From NCBI GenBank assembly GCA_019635285.1, contig JAHBZS010000004.1, positions 96,258-160,257 on the forward strand: a DNA stretch of 64,000 nucleotides, given 5' to 3'. The position numbers and the translations under genes are program-made. The stretch is from Rubrivivax sp. GTDB taxonomy: Bacteria > Pseudomonadota > Gammaproteobacteria > Burkholderiales > Burkholderiaceae_C. How positions within the stretch are numbered: the first letter of the stretch is position 1; each line of letters begins with the position of its first letter. Below the pieces are notes generated by a model that worked only from the letters and a program-made list of their open reading frames with translations, had not been told where the DNA came from and did no database searches. This document shows, in pieces, positions 40,601 through 46,966 of this stretch.

Positions 40601-41193
40601 CGCGACAGCGCCCAGCCGAGCAGCGCGAAGCGCTGGAACTCGCCGACATCGGCCGGGTACAGCGTGGGGATCGAATGCACGGCCAGCGCCTGCTGGCTGT
40701 GGTGCGCCACGGTGGACGATTTGCCCTGGTGGTCGTCGCCGGCCACCACCAGCACGCCGCCATGCGGGTGCGTGCCGGCGTAGTTGCCGTGCTTCAGCGG
40801 ATCGCCGGCGCGGTCCACGCCCGGGCCCTTGCCGTACCACAGGCCGAACACGCCGTCGACGGTGGCCTCGCCCATCACCGCGATCTGCTGCGTGCCCCAC
40901 ACTGCGGTGGCGGCCAGCTCCTCGTTGACGCCGGGCTCGAAGCTCACGTCGGCCGCGGCCAACTCGGCCTTGGCGGACCACAGCGTCTGGTCCAGCCCGC
41001 CCAGCGGCGAGCCGCGGTAGCCCGAGACGTAGCCCGCCGTCTTCAGCCCGGCGCGGCGGTCCAGTTCGCGCTGCAGCAGCAGCGCACGCACCAGCGCCTG
41101 GTTGCCGTTGAGCAGCACGGTGCCGGCGCCCAGGCCATAGCGGTCCTGCAGCGTGAGCTCGCGCAGCACGCCGGCTTCGGTCGCTGCGTTCAT
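37666..41193 (-). CDS. indolepyruvate ferredoxin oxidoreductase family protein (fused)
   Basis: 1175 residues. The N-terminal pyrimidine domain shows GYRGSPLGGLDQTL near 44-57, the thiamine-diphosphate domain GIGCHGMAMYA near 450-460 and GEGAQWIGM near 474, a ferredoxin-like Cys cluster CEGCGDCSEQSSC near 634-646 with more Cys at SSCNKDESCVKGFC, and a C-terminal gamma-type domain beginning GVMIPGIGGTGVITVG near 737-752. This is the single-chain IorA/IorB-type enzyme that oxidatively decarboxylates 2-oxo acids to acyl-CoA. The ATG at 41193 overlaps the amidohydrolase stop (ATGA). No dedicated ferredoxin lies next to it on this strand. Confidence 0.88.
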   Translation of the reverse strand: MNAATEAGVLRELTLQDRYGLGAGTVLLNGNQALVRALLLQRELDRRAGLKTAGYVSGYRGSPLGGLDQTLWSAKAELAAADVSFEPGVNEELAATAVWGTQQIAVMGEATVDGVFGLWYGKGPGVDRAGDPLKHGNYAGTHPHGGVLVVAGDDHQGKSSTVAHHSQQALAVHSIPTLYPADVGEFQRFALLGWALSRYSGCWVGLKVVNETAEQAMTCDFDLDAFQVQRPDTGPLPPEGVHYRGAYAPAMDEMLLRRWRLPLVQRFARANALDRVMVGEAGALGIVTAGKCWHDVRLALRALGLDGERARQVGLAVYKVGLLWPLEPLGLAEFAAGKDELFFVEDKTAFVETQAAAVLYNAATRPRIAGKCDPEGRPLLNSDAGHEPLDLALVIAARLQAAGLWDDTLQVRLDALNASRRTLLAVAAPADVKRLPFFCSGCPHNTSTKLPEGSRALAGIGCHGMAMYARPGTMVPTQMGGEGAQWIGMRRYTARPHVFQNLGDGTYYHSGLLAVRAAVASGANITYKILYNDAVAMTGGQPIDGPISVAEIAHQVLHEGVKAIVLVSDDPSRHQGTALPAGVRIEHRDRLDAVQRELRDMPGCTVLLYEQTCAAEKRRRRKRGDLPDPDRRPFIYDAVCEGCGDCSEQSSCVSIEPLATTLGLKRRINQSSCNKDESCVKGFCPSFVTLEGAVPRRARPAAADATALDAALAALPEPPRAPLDEQAYGVMIPGIGGTGVITVGAVLAMAAHLEGLSASTYDMTGLSQKNGAVYSHLQIAQHPSQLRANRLGLGDADLVLGFDMVAALGDEAFRTLDPARSRFVGNHRVLPTAMQALNPAAKVDFGLLARKVAAKLGDGRVSYLDATGLATALMGDAVYGNFVLVGAALQLGWLPLGRAALERALQLNGVSVPGNLRALNLGRLWVHDAAGLQRALGAAVPSAEEAAAPTLDQTIAAAIERLSAYQNAAYAQRYLSLVQAAREAERRVAGSEGAFSAAVARGFAKLMAYKDEYEVARLYALPAFRQQIESQFEGVRGLRFHLAPPLWAGKPDPATGRPRKRTYGAWVLPAFRVLARLRALRGSAFDPFGRTAERRAERRLVDDYEARIHRLLAELDAPRLPLATQAAEVAEQVRGYGPVKERQMALAAARWRELDAAWTAAGHAPPAETQRAAAG

Positions 41194-42203
41194 GGTGGCG
41201 CCAATCCCAGCCAGCGGCTGGCATTGCCGGCGCGCAACGCTTGGCGCAGGCCCGGGTCGACATCCAACGCGTCGATGCTGCCGGCCGGATCCTCGTCCAT
41301 GATCACGAAGGGGTAGTCGGTGCCGGCCATCACGCGGTCGCCGCCGAACACCTCGAGCAGCCGGCGCAGCGTGGCGCTGTCGTAGACCAGGTCGTCGACG
41401 TACAGCCGGCGCGCCAGCTCGAAGGGGTCGCCCGCCAGCGCCTCGCGCACCGGCGCCATGCTGCGCCAGGCGTGGCGCAGGCGCGGCAGCAACATCGCCA
41501 GCGAGCCGCCGCCGTGGCTGAGCGCAATGCGCAGCTCGGGCAGTTCCGCCAGCCGGCCGCTGCTGATCAGCGACGCGCCGGCCAGCCCGATCTCGCCCGG
41601 GAAAGCCAGGACCTGCTCCAGCGCCGCCGGCCCGACCAGGCGCTCCATGCCGGTGGGCCGCAGCGGATGCACGAACACCGCCGCACCCCAGGACGCAGCC
41701 GCTTCGAAGAAGGGCTTGAGCCGCGCATCGCCGAGCGCCACGCCGTCGACGTGGCTGGGGATCTCGACACCGGCCAGCCCCTGGCGGTGCAGCAGCTCGT
41801 CCAGCACCTCGATGGCCAGCGCCACGTCCTGCAGCGGCACCGCACCCAGGCCGGTGAACTGCGCGGGCGATTCGGCCACCATCGCGGCGATGACCTCGTT
41901 GAGGTAGCGGCAGATCGTGCGCCCGTCCTCGGCCGGCATCCACGGGCTCAGCAATTCGGGCATCGGCGACAGCACCTGGCGCGTGACGCCGCGGCGCTGC
42001 ATGTCGTCGCGCCGCACCGCACAGTCCCAGCACTGATGTGACACGGTGCGGTAGACCTTGCCCGAGACCATCACGTGCCGGTGGCAGGCCTGGGCCGGCG
42101 CCATCGACGGCCAGGGCACCGCCGCATGGCGGCCGGCGTAGGCCGGAAAGTCCTGCGGCACGACGTGCGTGTGCACGTCGATCAGCGCGTCCTCAGCGGC
42201 CAT
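41190..42203 (-). CDS. amidohydrolase 2 (ACMSD-like decarboxylase) family protein
   Basis: 337 residues from the ATG at 42203, giving the metal-binding start IDVHTHVVP near 8-16. Further metal/active-site features are VEIPSHVDG near 147, VFVHPLRPTG near 175 and GTDYPFVIMDEDP near 296-308. The family includes ACMSD and other nonoxidative decarboxylases acting on ring-cleavage products. With a Rieske dioxygenase and extradiol dioxygenase divergently encoded, it could decarboxylate a meta-cleavage product, as CmtD does in p-cumate degradation (role inferred). It overlaps the TetR gene end by 11 bp. Confidence 0.84.
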   Translation of the reverse strand: MAAEDALIDVHTHVVPQDFPAYAGRHAAVPWPSMAPAQACHRHVMVSGKVYRTVSHQCWDCAVRRDDMQRRGVTRQVLSPMPELLSPWMPAEDGRTICRYLNEVIAAMVAESPAQFTGLGAVPLQDVALAIEVLDELLHRQGLAGVEIPSHVDGVALGDARLKPFFEAAASWGAAVFVHPLRPTGMERLVGPAALEQVLAFPGEIGLAGASLISSGRLAELPELRIALSHGGGSLAMLLPRLRHAWRSMAPVREALAGDPFELARRLYVDDLVYDSATLRRLLEVFGGDRVMAGTDYPFVIMDEDPAGSIDALDVDPGLRQALRAGNASRWLGLAPP

Positions 42204-42936
42204 GGACACGTTTCGCGGCGGCGGCCTTGGCCGGCCGCGCATGCAGGTTGGCAAGGTAGCCGACGGCCATCTCGCGCCACAGCCGGAACAGCCGGTTGAA
42301 GCGTGGCGCGTCGTGCTGCCACAGCCGGCGCACCGCCAGCCCGCGCACGATCGACAGCGTCAGCCACAGCAGGTCGTCGGCCACGTCCCCGGGCACGCCG
42401 GACTCGACCAGTGCGGCGCGCCACTGCGCTTCCACCGGCAGCCGCGTCGCCGCCGACAGCTCGGTCATCGGGTTGCGCGCCGCCTCGCGCAACCGGCCCT
42501 GGATCGCCAGGTCCAGCGCCACCAGGAACAGTTCGCTGAAGAAGAACTCCTGCGCATCGGCGATCAGCGCCTTGATCGCCTCGTCGGGCGTGATGCCGCG
42601 GCGCACGCGCCGCGCACGGTCACGCGCCTGCTCCGACGCGCGCTGGAACACGTGTTCGACGACCGCGACGACCAGGTCGTCCTTCGACGGAAAGTGGTGC
42701 GTCTGCGCGCCCTTGCTGACGCCCGCCGCCTGCGCCACGTCCAGCGTGCGCAGTCCGGCGTAGCCCTTCTCGCCCAGCAGCACCAGCGCCGCGTCGAGGA
42801 TGCGGGCGCGCGTCGCGCCGCTGCGCTCGGCCTGCGTGCGACGCGCCGGCTTGTCCAATGCGGCGGCCTTGCCGGTCGGCAGAGCCTCGGGCTTCGCCTT
42901 GCGCTGCTCACCCTTCGAACGGCCCGGGGCGCTCAC
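42193..42936 (-). CDS. TetR family transcriptional regulator
   Basis: 247 residues from a GTG that overlaps the SDR stop (GTGA). The helix-turn-helix lies at about residues 45-85 (ARILDAALVLLGEKGYAG, then VAQAAGVSKGAQTHHFPSKDD, readable as VAQAAGVSKGAQ and THHFPSKDD). The N-terminus is a basic, disordered-looking extension of about 35 residues and the C-terminus a basic tail. It is the second gene of the minus operon and likely controls the divergent promoter, where an 18-bp perfect palindrome (43842-43859) and a GTWCGC operator (43808-43821) lie. Confidence 0.88.
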   Translation of the reverse strand: MSAPGRSKGEQRKAKPEALPTGKAAALDKPARRTQAERSGATRARILDAALVLLGEKGYAGLRTLDVAQAAGVSKGAQTHHFPSKDDLVVAVVEHVFQRASEQARDRARRVRRGITPDEAIKALIADAQEFFFSELFLVALDLAIQGRLREAARNPMTELSAATRLPVEAQWRAALVESGVPGDVADDLLWLTLSIVRGLAVRRLWQHDAPRFNRLFRLWREMAVGYLANLHARPAKAAAAKRVHGR

Positions 42937-43724
42937 AACATCGTGCTCCCGCCGTTGACGCTGATTACCTGGCCGGTGACGAAGGCGGCTTCGCGCGACG
43001 CCAGGTACAGCACCATCGACGCCACCTCGTCGAGCTCGGCGGCGCGGCCCATCGGGATGACGTTCAGGAACCGGGCCGCGGCCTCGGGCTTGTCACGCAC
43101 GAAGGCGGCCAGCTGCTCGCTGTTGACGGCACAGGGCGCCACGGTGTTGACGGTCACGCCGCTGGTCGCGAACTCGCGCGCCAGCCCGGTGGTCAGACCG
43201 TGCACGCCGCCCTTGGCCGCGTTGTAGGCGGCGTGGTCCGCAAGGCCGTTGCGCACCGAATCGGCACCGATGTGCACGATGCGGCCGTAGCCCTGCTGCA
43301 GCATGCCGGGCAGGAAGGCCCGCGTGCACCACAGCACCGTCCACAGGTTGCGGTCGACGGTGGCGCGCAGCGTCTCGGGCGTGTGCTGCAGGAAGGGCCG
43401 GATCACGCCGCCGCCGGCGTTGTTGACCAGCACGTTGGCCGCGCCGAGCTGCTGCGTGCGCTGCAGCAGCTGTTGCGCCGCAGCCTCCTGCGACAGATCG
43501 CCTGCGGTGGCGACACAGCGCACGCCGTGCGCCTGCTGCAGCTGCCGCGCGCTGTCTTCCAGCGCCTGCGCGTCCAGGTCGGCCAGCGACAGCGCCGCGC
43601 CTTCGCGCGCGAACGCCGCGGCGATCGCCAGGCCGATGCCGCGCGCGGCGCCGGTGACCACCACCACCTGGCCGGCAAACCGGGCGGCGTGGCTCGATGG
43701 GACGGAAGTCGTGGGGTCGGGCAT
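42933..43724 (-). CDS. SDR, possible cis-dihydrodiol or 3-oxoacyl reductase type
   Basis: 263 residues from the ATG at 43724; a longer open frame crosses the promoter and is not coding. TGAARGIG lies near 25-32, Asp after strand 2 in LADLD (NAD preference), NNAGGG near 103-108, Ser in HIGADSVRNG near 150, and YNAAKGG at the active site near 165. It is first in the minus operon, back to back with the Rieske dioxygenase operon; a cis-diol dehydrogenase is otherwise missing from that module, so this is the leading candidate for it. Confidence 0.84.
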   Translation of the reverse strand: MPDPTTSVPSSHAARFAGQVVVVTGAARGIGLAIAAAFAREGAALSLADLDAQALEDSARQLQQAHGVRCVATAGDLSQEAAAQQLLQRTQQLGAANVLVNNAGGGVIRPFLQHTPETLRATVDRNLWTVLWCTRAFLPGMLQQGYGRIVHIGADSVRNGLADHAAYNAAKGGVHGLTTGLAREFATSGVTVNTVAPCAVNSEQLAAFVRDKPEAAARFLNVIPMGRAAELDEVASMVLYLASREAAFVTGQVISVNGGSTML

Positions 43725-43807
43725 CGGGGCGTCTGGGCGTGGGGCATTTCTGCGCCTGCATGGTAGGCACCCGGACTTGCCGCCGGATGCAGGTTTTCCC
43801 GGGTAAC

Positions 43808-43821
43808 GTTCGCATGCGTAC
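43808..43821. promoter_or_regulatory. palindromic operator, copy 7
   Basis: GTTCGCATGCGTAC, palindromic but for one pair, AT-centred like copies 3 and 6. It lies 84 bp upstream of the SDR start (43724) and 66 bp upstream of the Rieske alpha-subunit start (43887). Confidence 0.65.
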
Positions 43822-43841
43822 GACTTCAGAATACGCGACTT

Positions 43842-43859
43842 ACAGACCACGTGGTCTGT
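43842..43859. promoter_or_regulatory. 18-bp perfect palindrome, probable TetR operator
   Basis: ACAGACCACGTGGTCTGT is a perfect inverted repeat without spacer, typical of TetR-family operators. It is in the divergent gap, 27 bp before the Rieske alpha-subunit ATG. It overlaps a GTG that could extend that reading frame, which argues for the later start at 43887. Confidence 0.7.
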
Positions 43860-43886
43860 TTTTACGGTCGCCTTCCGGAGCTGGCC

Positions 43887-45173
43887 ATGCAGGACACCCC
43901 CACCACCATCCGCACGCCCGTCAACACGCTGCTGCGCCGCGACGATGCCAACGGCATCTTCCAGGTGTCGCGCCGCGCCTTCGTCGACCACGCGCTGATG
44001 GAGCGCGAATACGAAGCGGTGTTCGACACCTGCTGGCTGTATCTGGGCCACGAGTCCGAGCTGCCGAAGCCGGGCGACTTCGTCACGCGCACCGTGGCGC
44101 GGCGCAACATCCTGTTCACGCGCGATGCGCAGGGCAAGCTGCATGCGCTGTTCAACACCTGCCCGCACCGCGGCGCCACCGTGTGCCGCGAGGCCAAGGG
44201 CAACAGCAAGGTGTTCCAGTGCTTCTATCACGGCTGGGTCTTCGGCTGCGACGGCAAGATCAAGGGCCAGCCCGGCGAGGAACGCTATGCGGAAGGCCAC
44301 AAGCGCAGCGGCGTCGGCAACATGACGCCGGTGCCGCACTTCGCCAGCCACGCCGGCTTCTGCTTCATCAACTTCGACCCCGCTGCGGGCTCGCTGTCCG
44401 ACTACCTGGCCGGCGCGAAGGACATCCTCGAGCTGATCGCCGCGCACAGCGAATCGGGCATGACGATCGTCGACGGTGCGCAGCAGTACGCGATCCGCGC
44501 CAACTGGAAGCTGCTGGCCGAGAACAGCGTCGACGGCTATCACGCGGTGACCACGCATGCCAGCTACCTGGACTATCTGAAGAACATGGCCGGCGGCCTG
44601 GTGCCGGTGCCGCTGTCCGGCCACAGCTACGACCTGGGCAACGGCCATGCGGTGCTGGAATACAAGGCGCCGTGGGGCCGGCCGATCGCGCAGTGGGTGC
44701 CGATGTTCGGCGAGCAGGGCAAGCACGAGATGGAGCAGATCTACGCCCGGCTGGCCGCGCGGCTGGGCGACGACAAGGCGAAACGCATCGCCACCCACAA
44801 CCGCAACATGATCATCTTCCCCAACCTGGTGATCAACGACATCATGGCCATCACCATCCGCACCTTCTATCCGGTGACGCCGGGCGAGATGATGGTCAAC
44901 GGCTGGGCACTGGCGCCGCGGGAAGAGTCCGAATGGGCGCGCAAGTACCGGCTGTTCAACTTCCTCGAATTCCTCGGCCCCGGCGGCTTCGCCACGCCCG
45001 ACGACGTGGAGGCGCTGCAGTCGTGCCAGATGGGCTTCGCCAATGCCGGCTCGGCCGGCTGGAGCGATATCTCCAAGGGCATGGGCCAGGCCGAACCGAG
45101 CTACGACGACGAGCTGCAGATGCGCCTGTTCTGGACGCGCTGGAACCAGCTGATCACCGGCTCGGCCGGTTGA
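43887..45173 (+). CDS. aromatic ring-hydroxylating dioxygenase, Rieske alpha subunit
   Basis: 428 residues. The Rieske [2Fe-2S] motif CPHRGATVC...CFYHGW spans about residues 81-102, and the mononuclear iron site [12 protein letters not shown] lies near 210-221 (two His, with the carboxylate further on). Length and motif spacing match benzoate/p-cumate-type group II dioxygenases. I chose the ATG at 43887 since earlier starts lie in the operator. It would insert both oxygen atoms of O2 into an aromatic ring to give a cis-diol. Beta subunit, extradiol dioxygenase and ferredoxin genes follow closely. Confidence 0.9.
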   Translation: MQDTPTTIRTPVNTLLRRDDANGIFQVSRRAFVDHALMEREYEAVFDTCWLYLGHESELPKPGDFVTRTVARRNILFTRDAQGKLHALFNTCPHRGATVCREAKGNSKVFQCFYHGWVFGCDGKIKGQPGEERYAEGHKRSGVGNMTPVPHFASHAGFCFINFDPAAGSLSDYLAGAKDILELIAAHSESGMTIVDGAQQYAIRANWKLLAENSVDGYHAVTTHASYLDYLKNMAGGLVPVPLSGHSYDLGNGHAVLEYKAPWGRPIAQWVPMFGEQGKHEMEQIYARLAARLGDDKAKRIATHNRNMIIFPNLVINDIMAITIRTFYPVTPGEMMVNGWALAPREESEWARKYRLFNFLEFLGPGGFATPDDVEALQSCQMGFANAGSAGWSDISKGMGQAEPSYDDELQMRLFWTRWNQLITGSAG

Positions 45174-45184
45174 AGGAGCACGCG

Positions 45185-45673
45185 ATGCACGCCGCCGTCA
45201 CCCGCGCCGAAGCCGAAGACCTGCTGTTCGAGGAAGCCGACCTGCTGGACCAGTGGAAGCTGGAACAATGGCTCGCGCTGTACACCGACGACGCCGCCTA
45301 CCTGGTTCCCAGCACCGACCTGGGGCCGGGCGCCGACCCGGACAAGTCGCTGTTCTACATCGCCGACGACCGGCAGCGTCTGAACGAGCGCGTGGTGCGC
45401 TTGATGAAGAAGACCGCACACTCCGAATGGCCGCGCTCGCGCACGCGCCACCTGGTCAGCAACGTGCGCGTCGGCGCCGCGCAGGACGGCGATACGCCGG
45501 TCAGCGCCGCCTTCGTCACCTTCCGCACGAAGAACGGCGTCACCGACACCTACATGGGCCGGCTGCTGTACCGCGTCCGCCGCGTCGACGGCGCGCTGCG
45601 CATCAGCGAGAAGCGCTGCGAACTCGACCTGGACGGCCTGCGCCCGCATGGCCGCGTCAGCATCCTGCTGTGA
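45185..45673 (+). CDS. aromatic ring-hydroxylating dioxygenase, beta subunit
   Basis: A 162-residue SnoaL/NTF2-fold small subunit. Family features: EEADLLDQWKLEQWLALYTDDAAYLVP in the first third (as EEADLLDQWKLEQW and LALYTDDAAYLVP), RLMKKTAHSEWPRSRTRH near 76-93 and a long strand region ending EKRCELDLDGL. It starts 11 bp after the alpha-subunit stop, preceded by AAGGAG. It is structural in the alpha3-beta3 hexamer. Confidence 0.9.
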   Translation: MHAAVTRAEAEDLLFEEADLLDQWKLEQWLALYTDDAAYLVPSTDLGPGADPDKSLFYIADDRQRLNERVVRLMKKTAHSEWPRSRTRHLVSNVRVGAAQDGDTPVSAAFVTFRTKNGVTDTYMGRLLYRVRRVDGALRISEKRCELDLDGLRPHGRVSILL

Positions 45674-45683
45674 GCTGCGGCCG

Positions 45684-46586
45684 ATGAACGCCCCCTTCCG
45701 CTACCGCAAACTCGGCTATGCCGCACTGACCGTCACCGACCTGGAACGCTCGCTGCATTTCTACCGCGACCTGCTGGGCCTGGACCTGGTCGAGCGCAGC
45801 GACGACACCGCCTACCTGCGCTGCAGCCGCGACCACCACAACCTGGTGCTGCAGCAGGGCCGCGTGGCCGGCCTGAAGCGCATCGGCTGGGAACTGGAGA
45901 ACCCGGCCGAGGCCGACAAGGCCTTCGAGCACTTCCAGCGCCGCGGCCTGGAGCCGCAGCGCGTGCCGCAGGCCGAGGCGCGCGCGCTGAAGCAGGGTCC
46001 GAGCTTTCGCGTGCGCGAGCCGCACTGCGGCCTGGAGTTCGATTTCTACGGCAGCACCACCGTGCTGGCGCGCCCCTACGTGTCCACGGTGGCGAAGATC
46101 GCGCGCATGGGCCACGTCGTCATCGGCACGACGGACTTCGCCGGCACCTACCGCTCGCTGCGCCAGGACTTCGGCTTTGCCGAAAGCGACTTCGTCGAAG
46201 ACCGCTTCAGCTTCATGCGCTGCTTCCCGAACCCGTACCACCACACCTTCGCCATCGGCGCCAGCGACGCCAACCACCTGCACCACATCAACTTCATGGT
46301 CAGCGACATCGATGATGTCGGCCGCGCGTGGCACCGCATGACCAAGGCTGGCGTGAAGATCGCCTTCGGCATCGGGCGCCACCCGCCGTCGGGCAGCGTG
46401 TTCCTGTACTTCTACGACCCCGACGGCATGACGGTGGAATACAGTTTCGGCATGGAAGAGTTTCCTGAAGTCGGCGCGCGCGAGCCACGCATGCTGGAGC
46501 CGGTGCCGGAATCGCTGGACACCTGGGGCGCGGTGCCGGATGCGGCGTTCGGCAAGACGGGCGTGATCGAAGGTGCGGTGCCATGA
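45684..46586 (+). CDS. VOC-family extradiol (meta-cleavage) dioxygenase
   Basis: A 300-residue two-domain vicinal-oxygen-chelate protein. The catalytic C-terminal domain has iron ligands His in RMGHVVIG near 140, His in HLHHINFMV near 200 and Glu in GMTVEYSFG near 257, the classical His-His-Glu triad of type I extradiol dioxygenases. It would open a catechol-type ring formed by the Rieske dioxygenase and a diol dehydrogenase. The ATG at 45684 follows the beta subunit by 10 bp; its stop overlaps the ferredoxin start (ATGA). Confidence 0.9.
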   Translation: MNAPFRYRKLGYAALTVTDLERSLHFYRDLLGLDLVERSDDTAYLRCSRDHHNLVLQQGRVAGLKRIGWELENPAEADKAFEHFQRRGLEPQRVPQAEARALKQGPSFRVREPHCGLEFDFYGSTTVLARPYVSTVAKIARMGHVVIGTTDFAGTYRSLRQDFGFAESDFVEDRFSFMRCFPNPYHHTFAIGASDANHLHHINFMVSDIDDVGRAWHRMTKAGVKIAFGIGRHPPSGSVFLYFYDPDGMTVEYSFGMEEFPEVGAREPRMLEPVPESLDTWGAVPDAAFGKTGVIEGAVP

Positions 46587-46924
46587 CGGCATCGACGCGG
46601 GAATCGCTGGTCCCGCTGTGCGCTGCCGACGAGGTGTGGGAAGGCGCGATCAAGCTGGCCTTGCTGCCCGGTGGCCGCCGCGTGGCGCTGTACCAGGTGG
46701 ACGGCGAATACTTCGCCACCGACGACACCTGCACCCACGGCGAAGCCTCCCTGTCCGAGGACGGCAGCATCGAGGGGCACTACGTGCAGTGCGCGTGGCA
46801 CAACGGCAGCTTCGACATCCGCACTGGCGAGGCTTGCGCGATGCCCTGCAGCGTGGCGCTGCGCACCTGGCCGCTGCGCATCGTCGACGGGCAGGTGTTC
46901 GTCGACATGGGCGACGCGCCCTGA
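46583..46924 (+). CDS. Rieske-type ferredoxin of the dioxygenase system
   Basis: A 113-residue Rieske ferredoxin: CTHGEASL with CAWHNG about 20 residues later gives the Cys-x-His and Cys-x2-His ligands of a [2Fe-2S] cluster. It overlaps the extradiol gene by ATGA, so it belongs to the operon and would pass electrons to the oxygenase alpha subunit. No flavoprotein ferredoxin reductase gene is present in the operon, so the reductase must come from elsewhere. Confidence 0.9.
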   Translation: MTASTRESLVPLCAADEVWEGAIKLALLPGGRRVALYQVDGEYFATDDTCTHGEASLSEDGSIEGHYVQCAWHNGSFDIRTGEACAMPCSVALRTWPLRIVDGQVFVDMGDAP

Positions 46925-46936
46925 CAGTAGCCGGTA

Positions 46937-46966
46937 GAGGCGGCACCCGACCCGGGCGCCCGCCTC
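46937..46966. terminator. possible bidirectional terminator hairpin
   Basis: GAGGCGG at 46937-46943 pairs with CCGCCTC at 46960-46966 in the short gap between the converging ferredoxin and ligase genes. There is no T-run on either side, so support is only positional. Confidence 0.3.

Noticed and set aside
37126-41316. Very long open frame (nearly 1400 codons) on the plus strand opposite the indolepyruvate oxidoreductase-like gene
   Set aside because: It is the antisense shadow of a GC-rich coding sequence: Arg/His/Gln/Ala-rich translation, no domain. The minus strand encodes a clear full-length enzyme.
43851-43886. GTG-initiated N-terminal extension of the Rieske alpha subunit
   Set aside because: The GTG lies inside the 18-bp palindrome, and the extension has no family match.
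42933-44798. Apparent 621-residue N-terminal extension of the SDR
   Set aside because: It reads antisense through the Rieske alpha-subunit gene and across the divergent promoter with its operators; the SDR starts at 43724.
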